Shown here piece by piece: positions 6,058 through 6,339 of a DNA stretch of 6,339 nucleotides (position 1 is its first letter; every line of letters begins with the position of its first letter). A model generated the notes under the pieces. That model saw only the letters and a list, made by a program, of their open reading frames with translations. It did no database searches and was not told the origin of the DNA. The DNA is from Propionibacteriaceae bacterium. GTDB lineage: Bacteria; Actinomycetota; Actinomycetes; Propionibacteriales; Propionibacteriaceae. The translations under genes were made by a program, and so were the position numbers. Location: positions 1-6,339 of the forward strand of contig JAIRVA010000116.1 of the NCBI GenBank assembly GCA_031254155.1, read 5' to 3'.

Positions 6058-6066
6058 AGTCTATCA
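6058..6066 (-). promoter_or_regulatory. Extended -10 promoter for a leaderless SanA-like transcript
   Basis: The minus strand reads TGATAGACT, an extended -10 (TGnTAnnnT), with exactly six bases between it and the GTG start codon. That spacing would put the transcription start on the GTG itself. No clear -35 is visible, as is common for extended -10 promoters. The lack of any Shine-Dalgarno before the GTG supports this reading. Confidence 0.5.
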
Positions 6067-6080
6067 CGTACAACTAATCT

Positions 6081-6339
6081 TTAATCTAGGATGTCGCGGA
6101 TGATCCCGTCGGCGAGAAGCCGCCCCGGCAGTGTACAGATGAACCGCGGCCCCTGGCGGACGAGGTGTCCGGAGGCGACGAACCCATCGGCGCGCGCGGC
6201 CTCGGCGGGCGTCAGCAGCGCCCGGTCCAGCCCGTCGGCGAGCCGGATCCCGAGCAGGAGGGCCTCCAGCCGCCGCTCCGCCGGTGACAGGTGTTCGGCC
6301 CCCTCGGCAGGGGAGCCGTCGGCCAGACGGGCAGCGTAG
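6081..6339 (-). CDS. hemW: HemW-like radical SAM haem chaperone, carboxyl end only
   Basis: A frame enters at the right edge of the window (first whole codon at 6336-6338) and ends with TAA at 6081-6083, giving about 85 residues. Its conserved blocks are LSPAERRLEALLLGIRLADGL and, at the end, FICTLPGRLLADGIIRDILD (segments named by key residues AERRLE, LGIRL, GRLLAD). These are the typical carboxyl domain of HemW, the former coproporphyrinogen-oxidase-like protein now known as a haem-trafficking radical SAM protein. The GRLLAD-x-x-x-R ending is especially characteristic in actinobacteria. The radical SAM CxxxCxxC core would lie outside the window, so it cannot be checked here. Its end is 29 bases from the SanA-like start; whether the two are co-transcribed is unclear because that gap holds a likely promoter. 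Confidence 0.82.
   Translation of the reverse strand, partial: YAARLADGSPAEGAEHLSPAERRLEALLLGIRLADGLDRALLTPAEAARADGFVASGHLVRQGPRFICTLPGRLLADGIIRDILD

Noticed and set aside
6091..6339. An 82-codon plus-strand frame at the right edge.
   Set aside because: It is the mirror of the hemW carboxyl end, which has clear family motifs on the minus strand.
1..6339. CRISPR arrays, tRNA or rRNA genes, insertion sequences and phage attachment sites.
   Set aside because: No regularly spaced repeats, no recognisable tRNA/rRNA segments, no transposase motifs or terminal inverted repeats were seen.

Overview
The window looks like chromosomal DNA from a GC-rich actinobacterium. The coding strand is GC-rich throughout. 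The LacI-type operator half site, the apparently leaderless GTG-started gene, the TAnnnT-type -10 boxes and the style of the HemW, SanA-like and HigB-like proteins all fit Actinomycetota. Genus or species cannot be told from this stretch. Every gene I can support lies on the minus strand, so the window reads from right to left.

Layout in the direction of transcription. (1) 6339-6081: the last 85 or so residues of hemW, a radical-SAM haem-chaperone family member, running in from outside the window. (2) 6051-5359: a 230-residue SanA/YdcF-family (DUF218) membrane-anchored protein with a GTG start, no visible Shine-Dalgarno and an extended -10 six bases upstream, so probably leaderless. (3) 5358-5182: a regulatory gap with a TTGACA promoter and an embedded TGTnAnCGnTnACA operator of the LacI family. 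(4) 5181-253: a compact four-gene sugar importer operon of the CUT2 class. It encodes a substrate-binding lipoprotein, a double-domain ATPase and two permeases. The protein motifs match the enterobacterial YtfQ-YtfR-YtfT-YjfF furanose importer (galactofuranose in E. coli) and, more distantly, the bifidobacterial FruEKFG system. The last three genes are translationally coupled (8-base and 4-base overlaps), while the binding-protein gene is separated from the ATPase gene by a large hairpin. (5) 252-1: a promoter/operator-like AT-rich gap and then a broken HigB/Gp49-like (RelE-superfamily) toxin gene in two frames, running off the left edge.

How the parts work together: the lipoprotein captures a sugar outside the membrane and delivers it to the two-permease channel, which the ATPase drives. 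A LacI-type repressor encoded elsewhere probably releases the promoter when the sugar is present. The hairpin after the binding-protein gene probably lets it be made in excess over the membrane parts. No sugar-metabolising enzyme and no regulator gene is in the window, so the substrate is not settled. HemW and the SanA-like protein appear to be unrelated upstream neighbours, and the toxin remnant shows past mobile or accessory DNA on the downstream side.

No wholly new system is visible. The points most worth a second look are the toxin remnant with its probable surviving promoter, the operator-promoter arrangement, the intercistronic hairpin and the leaderless SanA-like gene.
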